From the NCBI GenBank assembly GCA_033807775.1, contig CM066327.1:78064795-78128794 (forward strand): a stretch of 64,000 nt of DNA. Reading direction: 5' to 3'. This document shows, piece after piece, positions 42,501 through 52,244 of this stretch. The stretch is from Saussurea involucrata (Eukaryota; Streptophyta; Magnoliopsida; Asterales; Asteraceae). The stretch's first letter is position 1, and each line of letters opens with the position of its first letter. The notes under the pieces are model-generated. The model was not told the origin of the DNA and made no database searches. It worked only from the letters and a program-made list of their open reading frames with translations. Made by a program: the position numbers and the translations under genes.

Positions 42501-43500
42501 ATACCTCACAGAAGAGGGAATTTCACAGAACTCCTCTACTGCCAGAACTCCTCAACAGAATGAAGTTGTTGAGAGAACAAACAGAACTCTGGTAGAAGCT
42601 GCCAGAACCATGCTAGCAGGATCTAATCTTCCAACAACTTCTGGGCAGAAGCAGTTTCCACAGCCTGTTTTACCCAAAACAGGGCTATCATAGTGAAAAG
42701 ATTCAAAAAGACTGCTTATAAACTCATCAACAACAGAAGGCCAAATGTGAAGTACTTTCATGTTTTTGGCTGCAGATGCTACATCCTGAATGACATAGGT
42801 CAACTTGGGACGTTTGATAGAAAGGCTGATGAAGGGAAATTCATTGGATATTCTCTAACTTCAAAAGCCTATAGAGTCTACAACATCAGAACCAAGGTCA
42901 TTCTGGAAAGCATCAATGTATCCTTTGATGACATAACATCAAGTATCTCTGAAGTCCAATCATCAGAGAGGATACATATCACAGAGGAGCCAAGTTCCTC
43001 AAAGACAAGGGAAGAAAATATCAATCTGATTTTTAATGACTTTTTTGATGAGGAAGATTCTCTGAACTCATCAACAAAAGAAATCAAGTTCAAGGTTCTG
43101 AAGGACAACAACAATCAGGTACATCTCTGTCAGGTCCTTCAAATACTTCACCAACTACTTCCTTGACTACATGTCCAATTCAAGGAGAAAGTTCAAGAGA
43201 ACAGTCTGAGGAAGAACCTGAACCTGAACCATCATCACCCCTGATGACAAACATTGGAAGAAATTCCATTTATGAAAGTTCACCTTCACAGAGCCCTGTT
43301 GGTACTCTACAGAGCAATGAAGCCACTCTTCAGAGCAGTGTGCCTCGGAGCCCTGGTACCAATCCTCAGAGCTTTGAAGCTGTCAATCACCATTTTCCTT
43401 TAGAATTACAGACACCACCTCATGTCCATGCTCCCATGACAAGATAGACAAAGGATCACCCCCATCATCAAATCATTGGCGCTCCTGAAGATGGTGTGAA
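42501..43500 (+). pseudogene. Integrase C-terminal part of element C
   Basis: Readable pieces in changing frames: TARTPQQNEVVERTNRTLVE with the catalytic Glu region, a shortened and shifted AEAV segment, then YFHVFGCRCYILND, DRKADEGKFIGYS and SKAYRVYNIRT, the core end and C-terminal part of a Copia integrase. A variable linker rich in Ser and Glu follows. At least three frameshifts. Confidence 0.8.
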
Positions 43501-45086
43501 GACAAGGTCAGCCACAATCAATGAGGCTTTCTTTGTGAACCTTTTGAGCATGATAGAGCAAAAGAAGGTCTCTGAAGCCCTTGATGATCCAAACTGGATA
43601 GAAGCAATGCAAGAAGAGCTTCTGGAATTTTAAAGTAATAAAGTTTGGTCCTTGGTTCCATTTCCAAAAGACAAATCTGCCATTGGAACCAAATGGGTAT
43701 TCAGAAATAAGAAAGATGAGGATGGGATTATCATCAGAAACAAAAGCCAGATTAGTTGCAAAAGGATATTGCCAAGAAGAAGGTATTGATTATGATGAGA
43801 CCTTTGCTCCAGTTGCTAGGATGGAAGCCATCAGAATCTTTCTAGCCTATGCAGCCCACAAAGGTTTCAATGTTTATCAAATGGATGTAAAATCTGCCTC
43901 TCTGAATGGCAAATTACATGAAGAAGTCTATGTCCAGCAACCTCCAGGCTTTGAAAGCTCAGAGTTTCCAGACCATGTGTACAAGCTTGACAAAGCTCTG
44001 TATGTCCTTAAACAAGCCCCCAGAGCCTGGTATGAAACTCTGTCTACATTTCTGCTCGTAAATAATTTTGAGAAAGGTACTGTGGATACTACTTTATTCA
44101 TTGGGAGATATAAAAATGATTTACTTCTGGTACATATATATGTTGATGACATTATCTTTGCGTCTACTAACCAAAAGTATTGTGATAGGTTTTCTGAGTT
44201 GATGAAAAGTGAGTTTAAAATGAGCATGATGTGAGAACTTTCATTCTTCCTTGGTTTACAAGTAAAATAATCTATCAGAGGCACCTTTATAAGCCAATTC
44301 AAATATGTCTTTGATATTTTAAGAAAATATAAGCTCAACAACTCAAATCCCATGAAAACACCTTTTGCCACTGGAGTTAAACTTGACCATAATCCAGATG
44401 GTCAATCTGTAGATATCAAGACTTATAGAGGCATGATAGGATCACTTTTGTACTTAACAGCAAGCAGACCTGAAATAATGTTTGCCACCTGTCTCTGTGC
44501 TAGATTTCAAGCTAATCCTAAGGAATCTCATTTGTCTGGTGTCAAAAGAACTTTTAATTATCTTAAAGGGACTCAATTCTTGGGTCTCTGGTATCCTCTT
44601 AACTCTGGCTTTGATCTTGTAGCATATACAGATTCAGATTATGGAGGATGCAGGAATGACAGAAAGAGTACTTCTGGAAGTTGTCAATTGCTTGGAGACA
44701 AACTTGTGAGTTGGACTTCCAAGAAGCAAAATTGTGTGTCAACCTCTACAGCAGAAGCAGAATATGTTGCTGCTGCTAGTTGTTGTTCACAAGTGATATG
44801 TATGAAGACGCAACTCAGAGACTATGGTCTTGTGTACAACAGAGTTCCAATCCTCTGTGATTCCAAGAGTTCAATAGCAATCACAACAAATCCAGTTCAG
44901 CACTACAAGACAAAGCACATTTATATAAGCTACCACTTTATCAAAGATCATGTTGAAAAAGGGACAATTGAAATGTATTTTATTTCAACTTACTTCCAAC
45001 TTATTAATTTGTTTACAAAAGCCCTTGATGAAAGGAGATTTAACTTCTTGATCAGCAAGATGGGTATGCTCAACATGTCCTCCTAA
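43501..45086 (+). pseudogene. Reverse transcriptase-RNase H of element C, broken
   Basis: RT begins near WIEAMQEELLEF, followed at once by a TAA (about 43631). A frameshift near 43735 precedes KARLVAKGYCQEEG. MDVKSASLNG and IYVDDIIFAS (YVDD) are present. A TGA at 44232-44234 and a TAA at 44268-44270 interrupt the next part. RNase H (44352-45086) is open with RKSTSGSCQLLGDK and TAEAEYVAAA, ending MGMLNMSS. At least three stops and one frameshift make it non-functional. Confidence 0.85.
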
Positions 45087-46036
45087 TCCCTGGAAAAAAC
45101 ATCAGAGCCTCTGACATCCATCTCAGAGCCTCTGATAGATAATTTAGGCAGTACATTTTGTCAGAGCTTATGTTGTCTTCTCAGAGCTCTGTTAGCATAC
45201 TTTCAACGTTGTCTTGTTCTCAGAGACTCTTATATGTCCATCATAGACTACTTTGTTTGCTTCATTTATGATCTTTTGTGTAAATATTTTTTTCCTTTTA
45301 AAACCTTGCATACTTTGAGGGGGAGCATAAAAGTTTAAATCTGAGAAATAAGCTCATCATTTAGAGGGAAATTTGTGAAAGGTTTTTGAGTACTAGTTCT
45401 TTACTCAAGGGGGAGCAAGTCAAAAGAATCAATTCTTTCAAATGTTATGACTTGGCTTGGATACTTAAAAGGAAAACTTTTTTGAAGAAGGGAAAACCTA
45501 TTCTGATGAAAACAACTTTGATTATATCTCTTAACTTTTCTTCAGAAACTGGTCTCTGAGATTTCATCAGAGCCTCTGACATCAACATCAGAGCCTCTGT
45601 GATACTCTCTAAGACCAAATATGTCTTAAAGAATTCATTGATCTTTTCCACATCAGAAGTAGGATTTTAATGATTTTGGGGTAATTAAAGTTGAAACATG
45701 TGAAAAGGGTTACTTATAGTGATATCATAGAAGACACTCAACATAGTCAGGATGATAGAAGGGCTTTTTCAACAGAGCTCTGTCATTTTCAAAAGCCTTG
45801 TGCATTTTCTGAAATACGAGAACTCTGGATGCAAGTTATTTCTGAGCCTCAACCACCTGTCACTTGATAAACCCTAACCGTGACAGTTCCATTTCAGAAA
45901 GTTGTCAGTTCCAAGACATACGTGACATTATCTAATTAGCCAACTGACAATATCCTGTAACCACGTCCCACCAAGCCGAAGTTCCACTATCTGACACTTG
46001 AATACCTTCCAACGTTATCCCTGAGAAACCGTAGAG
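45087..46036 (+). repeat. Spacer of element C with TCAGAGCCTCTGA motifs
   Basis: TCAGAGCCTCTGA, a perfect inverted repeat around one C, occurs exactly near 45101, 45121 and 45568, with many partial copies (CAGAGCTCTG and similar). Purine tracts GAGGGGGAGC and AAGGGGGAGC lie near 45318 and 45408. No ORF. Confidence 0.8.
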
Positions 46037-46043
46037 TATAAAA
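46037..46043 (+). promoter_or_regulatory. TATA box for the 3' ORF of element C
   Basis: TATAAAA, 113 nt upstream of the ATG at 46150, followed by a C/T-rich leader. The distance matches element D (114 nt) and element B (108 nt). Confidence 0.65.
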
Positions 46044-46149
46044 ACCCATTTCATTCTTTACGCTTTCAAATCATCTGAATCTCCTAAATTTTCCTTCTCT
46101 TCTTGCAATCAAAAACCCTTTGTGTTCTTCAAGTTCGATACCTGCAACA

Positions 46150-48009
46150 ATGGCCGCCCAAAACTCAGCCGAATCCAGCCGTGTCGTACCTGTCGACCAA
46201 ATCGACATCCAACCATATCTCTTCAACAACAACAATTTCAGGGTCAACCTGGAACCCACAAAATATAAACCCCTATACCATGTGATACTGAAATTCCTCC
46301 ACCGATGTGAATTGTTCAATGCTCTCACCATGGCCGACACTACACTACCACAGGTCTACGTGCAACAATGGTGGACTACCTGTCAGTACATCAAGGAACA
46401 AGGTGGAATCATTGGGAAAGTGGATGTTGGAGCTCGTGGAGGAGCATGGATAGTAAGGATTCGCCCCAGAACCCTTCAGATGATATTCAATATCCAAACC
46501 ACAGCCCAACTAGGGATCAATGCATACAAAGTCCCACCAGAGCAATCCACTCTTGTGGAGTTTATCAGATTTCTAGGTTACAACGAACCTATCAACAAAT
46601 TCAGTGCATTCAAAAGGAAGAACCTACCCCCACTTTGGAACTTCATGTTCTCTGTACTCAATCGTACACTAACATCAAAGTCTGGTAGTCTAGGCCAGTC
46701 CATCCCTGCTATAATGAAGACCGTGTATGGATTATTCTTTGGAAGACACTTCGACTATGCCACAATCCTCTTCGAAGAACTTCTTATGGTGGTCGACAAC
46801 AAGAATAAGGCCTTGGCAAGAGGAAAAGTTGTTGGTGAAGACAAGGCGCTGATATCAATAATGTTTCCAAGATTTATCAGCCTGCCATCAGAGCTGCTTT
46901 TGAAAAGATTCAACTGCTGCAAGAAGGAGCACATACTCCAGTCTGGACCATGGAATCCATCAAGCCAACTAAGTCAGGTACATATCCTTAAACTCGCAAA
47001 GTCCCTAGGACAATGCTAAACTTGATCCATCCAGATCACCTCTCTTTATCAAACTATAGACATGTTGCTCAACCTCAAGAACCTGAGGTGAGATCCCCAG
47101 CATACCTAGGTTCTGAACCCCTAGCATATGACATAGAAGAAGAAGAAATGCCAGAGGGCAGAGTACCCACAGAGGGGTCTGCCACAGAGAGAGTGGAGGA
47201 AGAAGTAGGAAACAATGACAACAGAGCATCCTCAGAGGCGTTTGTGTCAAAGTGAGAAAGAAGATCATCAGAATGAGGGGTGGAGAGTTCGTCCTTTTCT
47301 GGTGATAGTGAGGAGAGTGATAGAGAGATAGAAAATCCTGAGCTTTCTAACCCAATAGGAGCCGAGAGAACAGAGAGGGTAGCAAAAGATGTTTGAGTGA
47401 ACACACATGTGCGTTTTACGACACCTACCCCAACTCCCAGTGTAAGCACACATTCTGTCCATGGTGATCTAAACCAAATGGATATTAAAACAGAGGTGCA
47501 CACCTCGAACCCCCAACCAGCCCAAACCATCAGAGGTAACTCTTCATGCCTCTCATATGCACTGAACCGGGGAATCCATCTTTGCTAATATTACCCATTC
47601 ACCCAGGGTAATGATAGATCACTACCACACGATGATGCCTCTGTGGCTCATCTCACTAAGGAGGAACAACTTAGAAGCCTGGGTAACTTCAGGTTTACCC
47701 GTAGGGATTGTCTTACTCAGGGAAAATATGACAACCTAGTAGCACAAGGATTGGATTGCCTAGATCACAATACCAACTACTATATTTACTTCACTCTCTC
47801 AGATTCTGAGGATGAGGTAGCAAAAGAAAACAGAACGCCCAGAGATGTTTCTCCTCAGGGAGTTCATCAAGGATCGGGTGGAAGTCCTCCCAGAGCCAAC
47901 GTCAATGCAGCTCTGACAGGACCCTATGATTACCCTATGATTACCCCCTCTAATCTCTTTACAAAAGTGGAGTTCACAGACTTTTGTAACTCCTTGAATG
48001 AGTATAAAG
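46150..48009 (+). pseudogene. Accessory 3' ORF of element C, N-terminal half
   Basis: From ATG at 46150 (MAAQNSAESSRVVP) an open frame runs to 47019 and contains the family N-terminal domain: YHVILKFLHRCELFNAL, VYVQQWWTTCQY, LGYNEPINKFSAFKRKNLPP and RHFDYATILFEEL. It continues through frame changes and stops (for example 47253, 47397) across an acidic linker, then a segment with HLTKEEQLRSLGNFRF, and is cut at 48009 by element D. Similar to the B and A 3' ORFs. The function is unknown and there is no membrane segment. Confidence 0.75.
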
Positions 48010-48687
48010 TGCCAGGATCGATTCTTAACAAGAATTAAACTTCTTAGAAGCAGAATTTAGAGAATCTTGCGGAATAGAACTCTAAATCAATTAAAGAACA
48101 ATCAATAGAAATTCAATAAACTGTATATATATCAAACAGTTATTACTCACAAGTTTTACACCAAACCTCAATCTTGTTGAACAGGCTCAACAAGACGATT
48201 TCTACTTCTCTAGAAATAGGATCTATGATCTTGAGGTTAATTCACTCTTGAATGAATATCAAATTCTATTTCACTCGTATAATATTCATGTACTCTAATA
48301 GCTATCTATCAATACTATTTATACAAAAGTAATTACAAGATAACTATCAAAAGTAAATTGATCTTCTGAATCTTCGTTAAACATATCTTGATCAATTCCT
48401 TATTTGTCTCCAAAAGCATCGCATCCCAAACTTATCAACTCAGCAGTATTAATGATGATTTGGCTCAGCAGCATTAACAACCTTCAGCAGTATTAACCTT
48501 CACAGTCTTCAAGCAGTAGTAACTCAGCTCAGCAGTACAAACCATGTCTAGCAGTATTAACTTCTTCTAGCAGTAGTAACTTCTTCTAGCAGTAGTAATC
48601 TCTTCTAGCAGTAGTAACGAAGAACTGGCAGTAGTAATGTAGACTTAGCAGTACTAACCATACTTAGCATATCTTCAGTTCCCAACA
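48010..48687 (-). repeat. 3' LTR of element D
   Basis: On the minus strand TGTTGGGAACTGAAG...GATCCTGGCA; the other LTR ends TGACA. Repeats of GCAGTAGTAAC / GCAGTATTAAC lie at 48440-48660. Confidence 0.95.
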
Positions 48688-48700
48688 ATCTCCCCCTAAC
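48688..48700 (-). promoter_or_regulatory. Polypurine tract of element D
   Basis: The minus strand reads AGTTAGGGGGAGATT directly before the 3' LTR. Confidence 0.85.
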
Positions 48701-48749
48701 TTGACTTTTAGGAAAAGAAGTCAAGTTCTTCAGATGATGCTTCCAAAAC

Positions 48750-50381
48750 TTAGTCATCATGTACACACAGATTAGGACTTAAGCCTAGACTCTGATTGAG
48801 AATCCTCTTTACCAAGAATCTTCCCATTGCTGAATCCTTGTTGCAGGTCAGCTTAGTATGTAACATTCCTTGCAGCCTCTTCATGCTGTGATTGTATATT
48901 TCATCCACAAGATAGTATTCTTGAGTTGCAGAGTCAAGGGAGATGACATATACTCCACAGTTTTCATAGAGCATCCAGTTGGTAATGGCTTGAAACTGTG
49001 TGTTTAACCTATGCTGAACTGCTTCAGGTTTGAACATTTGGCACAAGAATTCAAGTACCATTTTAGAAATTGACATCCCTTGCTCAGTCAGCATGTTTCC
49101 ATATATCTTCATCCCAACTTTGAACATCTCTTCTAAGTCTGATCTTGAGCAAGTTCTGACAATTTTTCCCCAAGTAGAAAAGACTTCAAATTTTCCATCT
49201 GCTCTTTTTATCCTAATGAACTCCTTTCTACCATCTTTCAAAGTGTCCCAAAAGATGATTTCAGGAGCCTTAGATGATATTGGTTCAGCCTGAAGTGGAA
49301 TTGGGTTAGAGTCAACACTAGTAATGTACAAATCACATTGGGCATCCGTTTGTGATTTCACATTGCCTGATTGCCCTGATGGAGTTGCCACTTCTTCTTC
49401 AGCAACTTTTCCATCAGATTTTTCTTTCACTGTTTCCTCCTGGGCCTCTTCTGCAGATGACTCCACCCTTGGCTTCTTTTCATTTTTCTTCTTTGAAGTT
49501 ATGGGCTGGGTTCTTGGTCTTTTCTTTGACATCATCTTGGTTCTTTTAAGAGTTTTGACAGCCTCAGGAGTTGGTTCAGCTGCTTTAAGTTTTTCAGCAG
49601 CAATAACCATTTCTGCTGCTATGGCTGTTACTGCTTCTCTTAGTACATGTAGTGATGCTGCTTCAATACTGTTCTTTACAATCCAGTAAATTTCTTCATC
49701 TATTTCAGCTTGAGTTGTAGTTACTGCTTCCTGCTCAGTTTCTGCTGCTTTGACTGTTTGGCCTTCAGCAGCATTAACTGTTTCTGCTGCTTGTTCAAAC
49801 TCAGCAGCATTAACAGTTTCTGCTGCTGTGGTTTCTGCTGCTGTGGTTTCTGCTGCTTTAGTTTCTGCTGCTTTAACACACTCTTCCCCCTTTTCTGTCT
49901 CACTGGACTCCCCCTTAAACTGTGCATAGTCCATTTCCATCTCAGTCTCTATGTGAACAGTCTCCCCCTCAATTTGTGGACCCTTCAGTTTCAGTTCTGC
50001 TTCTGACTCTGACTCCCCCTTTTTGGGAGCATCATCAGTTGAAGTTCTTCTTCTTAGCACAAATCTTGCCTTTTTCTTTTTGTTCAGCAACTTGGTGACC
50101 ATCTTTTTGAGCTTCTCAATTTGAGACTGTTGGTAGGTGACCACAGTCTTAAGTTGCTCAATCTCTTTCTTTTGTGCCATAACATCCAAGTTGATATTCC
50201 CTATGGTTTCCATCAATTCCTCATAGTTATATCTATCCTCACCTTGTTTAGAAGTATTTACCTTCTTTAAAGGATCCTTGGAAGTTTCAGCAGAAGCCTT
50301 CTGCCTAGCAGAAGCACTACCTGCCCCCTTGGTTTCTTGGCACCTGGGTCCTCTTAATGATTTCTCATTTAGAGTTGCCAT
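48750..50381 (-). CDS. Accessory 3' ORF of element D, second part
   Basis: 543 codons starting MATLNEKSLRGP, in the same frame as the ORF ending at 50415 and separated from it by one TAG and 11 sense codons. It has a coiled coil (about residues 50-100, EELMETIGNINLDVMAQKKE onward), a basic patch, then an Ala/Glu repeat region (AAETVNAAE type) whose DNA contains the element motif. A strongly basic cluster follows (KKRPRTQP and KKKNEKKPR), then a C-terminal domain with NWMLYENCGVYVISLD and YNHSMKRLQGML. It looks nuclear and helical; there is no membrane segment. It ends about 60 bases before the LTR. The function is unknown. Confidence 0.7.
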   Translation of the reverse strand: MATLNEKSLRGPRCQETKGAGSASARQKASAETSKDPLKKVNTSKQGEDRYNYEELMETIGNINLDVMAQKKEIEQLKTVVTYQQSQIEKLKKMVTKLLNKKKKARFVLRRRTSTDDAPKKGESESEAELKLKGPQIEGETVHIETEMEMDYAQFKGESSETEKGEECVKAAETKAAETTAAETTAAETVNAAEFEQAAETVNAAEGQTVKAAETEQEAVTTTQAEIDEEIYWIVKNSIEAASLHVLREAVTAIAAEMVIAAEKLKAAEPTPEAVKTLKRTKMMSKKRPRTQPITSKKKNEKKPRVESSAEEAQEETVKEKSDGKVAEEEVATPSGQSGNVKSQTDAQCDLYITSVDSNPIPLQAEPISSKAPEIIFWDTLKDGRKEFIRIKRADGKFEVFSTWGKIVRTCSRSDLEEMFKVGMKIYGNMLTEQGMSISKMVLEFLCQMFKPEAVQHRLNTQFQAITNWMLYENCGVYVISLDSATQEYYLVDEIYNHSMKRLQGMLHTKLTCNKDSAMGRFLVKRILNQSLGLSPNLCVHDD

Positions 50382-50414
50382 GGGGAAGGTCTTATTTATG
50401 TTACCACTGTCCTT

Positions 50415-51500
50415 CTATGTGCTAGCAGAAGTAGTGGCAGCCTTAGCACCCATATGGTCATCCTTCTCCTTAGAGACCACCTTCTTGGGGTTGGGAGACA
50501 CCCCTGTGGTTTCCCTGTTGATATTCTCAATTGGAGAATGCTCCAATTGAGGGCTTAAAGGCTTAGGGCTTTGAGTAGGTACATCAAGGGAAGGAGCCTT
50601 GTGCACCTTTCTTCTTTGAAACCTTTTGGTGATTGTGGGAGTGGGCTGTTCAAGAATGGACTGAGGGATGTCTTTTGAGATGGAAGGTTGGGATTGGTCA
50701 TCAGTGGGTTGATCTAATGAGGGCCTTGATCCTGATGCCATACCTTCAGAGGGGTGGGACACAACCATCATTGTAGAGAACAATGGTGTGTCAACTCCTT
50801 CCGAGTCCCTAGGAAGTCTTTTCATATTTGAAAAAACCTTCCCTTTAGGGGATTTGGGTACATATACCTCAGTAAACTGAGGTAAGTCCATCAATTCCTT
50901 GTTAAGAACTTCTTGCACAAACCTTGGATACATGAAAAAGGTCTTTTTGGATTCCAAGTTTGATACAAGATCATTAAAGATCATTGCTGAAAAATTGTAC
51001 TTTCTGGCAGTGGATAAGCAGACCAAGGCATATGCAATGGGACTGCTGAACTCACTCCATCCAGTAGTTTTCTTGGAAATACAGTGCATCAGGGTATGAA
51101 CAAGAAATCTCCATTGGTTGAAAAATTTTGACTTGTAGAATTTAAAAACACCAATGGGACCTTCATACCCCATTCTTTGTAAAGTAGAAAAGAGTTCTTC
51201 ATTAGGAATAGAAGATATACCTGAAGCATCATTCAACTGAAGAGAGATGCGAATAACCTCTTCAGTGACTTTCAAGGGTTTATCACAGACCCTTGTGCGA
51301 ATGGTTTTCTGCCCTTCTTCGACACTAACAGTGGCATTCTCCCAAAATTGTGTCTGATGTTCGATATAGATTGTTGGGCTCACCGTTAGGGCATAGGAGA
51401 TGTGCGAGGATTTGAGAAAATCGACTATATCGTGGAATCCCGCAGCTTGTTTCGGCTTCTGAAGCATGGCTATTTCATTGTGCTCATCCACAAACTCCAT
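50415..51500 (-). CDS. Accessory 3' ORF of element D, first part
   Basis: 361 codons from the ATG at 51500 (MEFVDEHNEIAML); a non-ATG extension of ten codons is possible but lies in the leader. It is the N-terminal domain of the 3' ORF family: FHDIVDFLKSSHISYAL, YIEHQTQFWENATV, LQRMGYEGPIGVFKFYKSKF and RKYNFSAMIFNDL, followed by a Pro/Ser-rich linker. A single TAG at 50417-50415 separates it from the in-frame downstream part. Either the stop is a recent mutation or the two halves are made separately or by readthrough. The ORF lies 114 nt after a TATA box. Confidence 0.75.
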   Translation of the reverse strand: MEFVDEHNEIAMLQKPKQAAGFHDIVDFLKSSHISYALTVSPTIYIEHQTQFWENATVSVEEGQKTIRTRVCDKPLKVTEEVIRISLQLNDASGISSIPNEELFSTLQRMGYEGPIGVFKFYKSKFFNQWRFLVHTLMHCISKKTTGWSEFSSPIAYALVCLSTARKYNFSAMIFNDLVSNLESKKTFFMYPRFVQEVLNKELMDLPQFTEVYVPKSPKGKVFSNMKRLPRDSEGVDTPLFSTMMVVSHPSEGMASGSRPSLDQPTDDQSQPSISKDIPQSILEQPTPTITKRFQRRKVHKAPSLDVPTQSPKPLSPQLEHSPIENINRETTGVSPNPKKVVSKEKDDHMGAKAATTSAST

Positions 51501-51613
51501 GATTCCTGAGGATTCTTGAAAGAAAAGCACAGAGATTCTGGGAGACTAGGTTAGAACGAGAGAGAAGAAGTAAATGCGAAGAGTCGTTATGAACTTGGGC
51601 GGGCAAACAGGGG

Positions 51614-51621
51614 TATTTATA
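51614..51621 (-). promoter_or_regulatory. TATA box for the 3' ORF of element D
   Basis: The minus strand reads GGCATATAAATACCCC. TATAAATA is canonical, with a C/T-rich leader (TTCTTCTCTCTCG) before the ATG. Confidence 0.7.
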
Positions 51622-51639
51622 TGCCCTAGATAATCAGAA

Positions 51640-52135
51640 GCAGTATTAACTACCTCGCAGTATTAACTACCGAGCAGTATTAACTGCCAAGCAGTATTAA
51701 CTACCTAGCAGTATTAACGACCAAGCAGTATTAACTACACTAGCAGTATTAACTGCACTAGCAGTATTAACTACTGAGCAGTATTAACTACTGAGCAGTA
51801 TTAACTACCAAGCAGTATTAACTACCAAGCAGTATTAACTACCTAGCAGTATTAACTACCTAGCAGTATTAACTGCACTAGCAGTATTAACTACTGAGCA
51901 GTATTAACTACTGAGCAGTATTAACTACCAAGCAGTATTAACTACCAAGCAGTATTAACTACCTAGCAGTATTAACTACCTAGCAGTATTAACTGTACCA
52001 GCAGTATTAACTGCATTAGCAGTATTAACTGCTGAGCAGTATTAACTACTGAGCAGTATTAACTACTAGAACACAGGCAGTAGTAACTTCTGTACTGGCA
52101 GTAGTAACGCTGCACAGGCAGTAGTAACCACACTT
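51640..52135. repeat. GCAGTATTAACT tandem array with higher-order units
   Basis: About 27 copies of a 17-bp unit AGCAGTATTAACTACCA/T, followed by diverged GGCAGTAGTAACT copies. Variants (ending ACC, GCA, ACT) follow each other in the same order twice, giving a higher-order repeat of about 119 bp (near 51740-51860 and 51860-51980). It lies in the spacer between pol and the internal promoter. GCAGT-ATTA-ACTGC forms an inverted repeat in several copies. Confidence 0.95.
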
Positions 52136-52244
52136 ACACTTTTCTGCACTTGGTAATCTGAGGGAAACAGAGGATCCTGAGAAAGAAAGTTAGTAGCACC
52201 AAATATATGAAGAAATACAGGTATAAAAACAGAAAGTCATAAAT

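Noticed and set aside
41741..42693. Long ORFs spanning the gap
   Set aside because: Most of their length is N, so they are artefacts of translating unknown bases.
51640..52135. CRISPR array
   Set aside because: Regular spacing, but units are directly adjacent without unique spacers, and the context is a plant retrotransposon.
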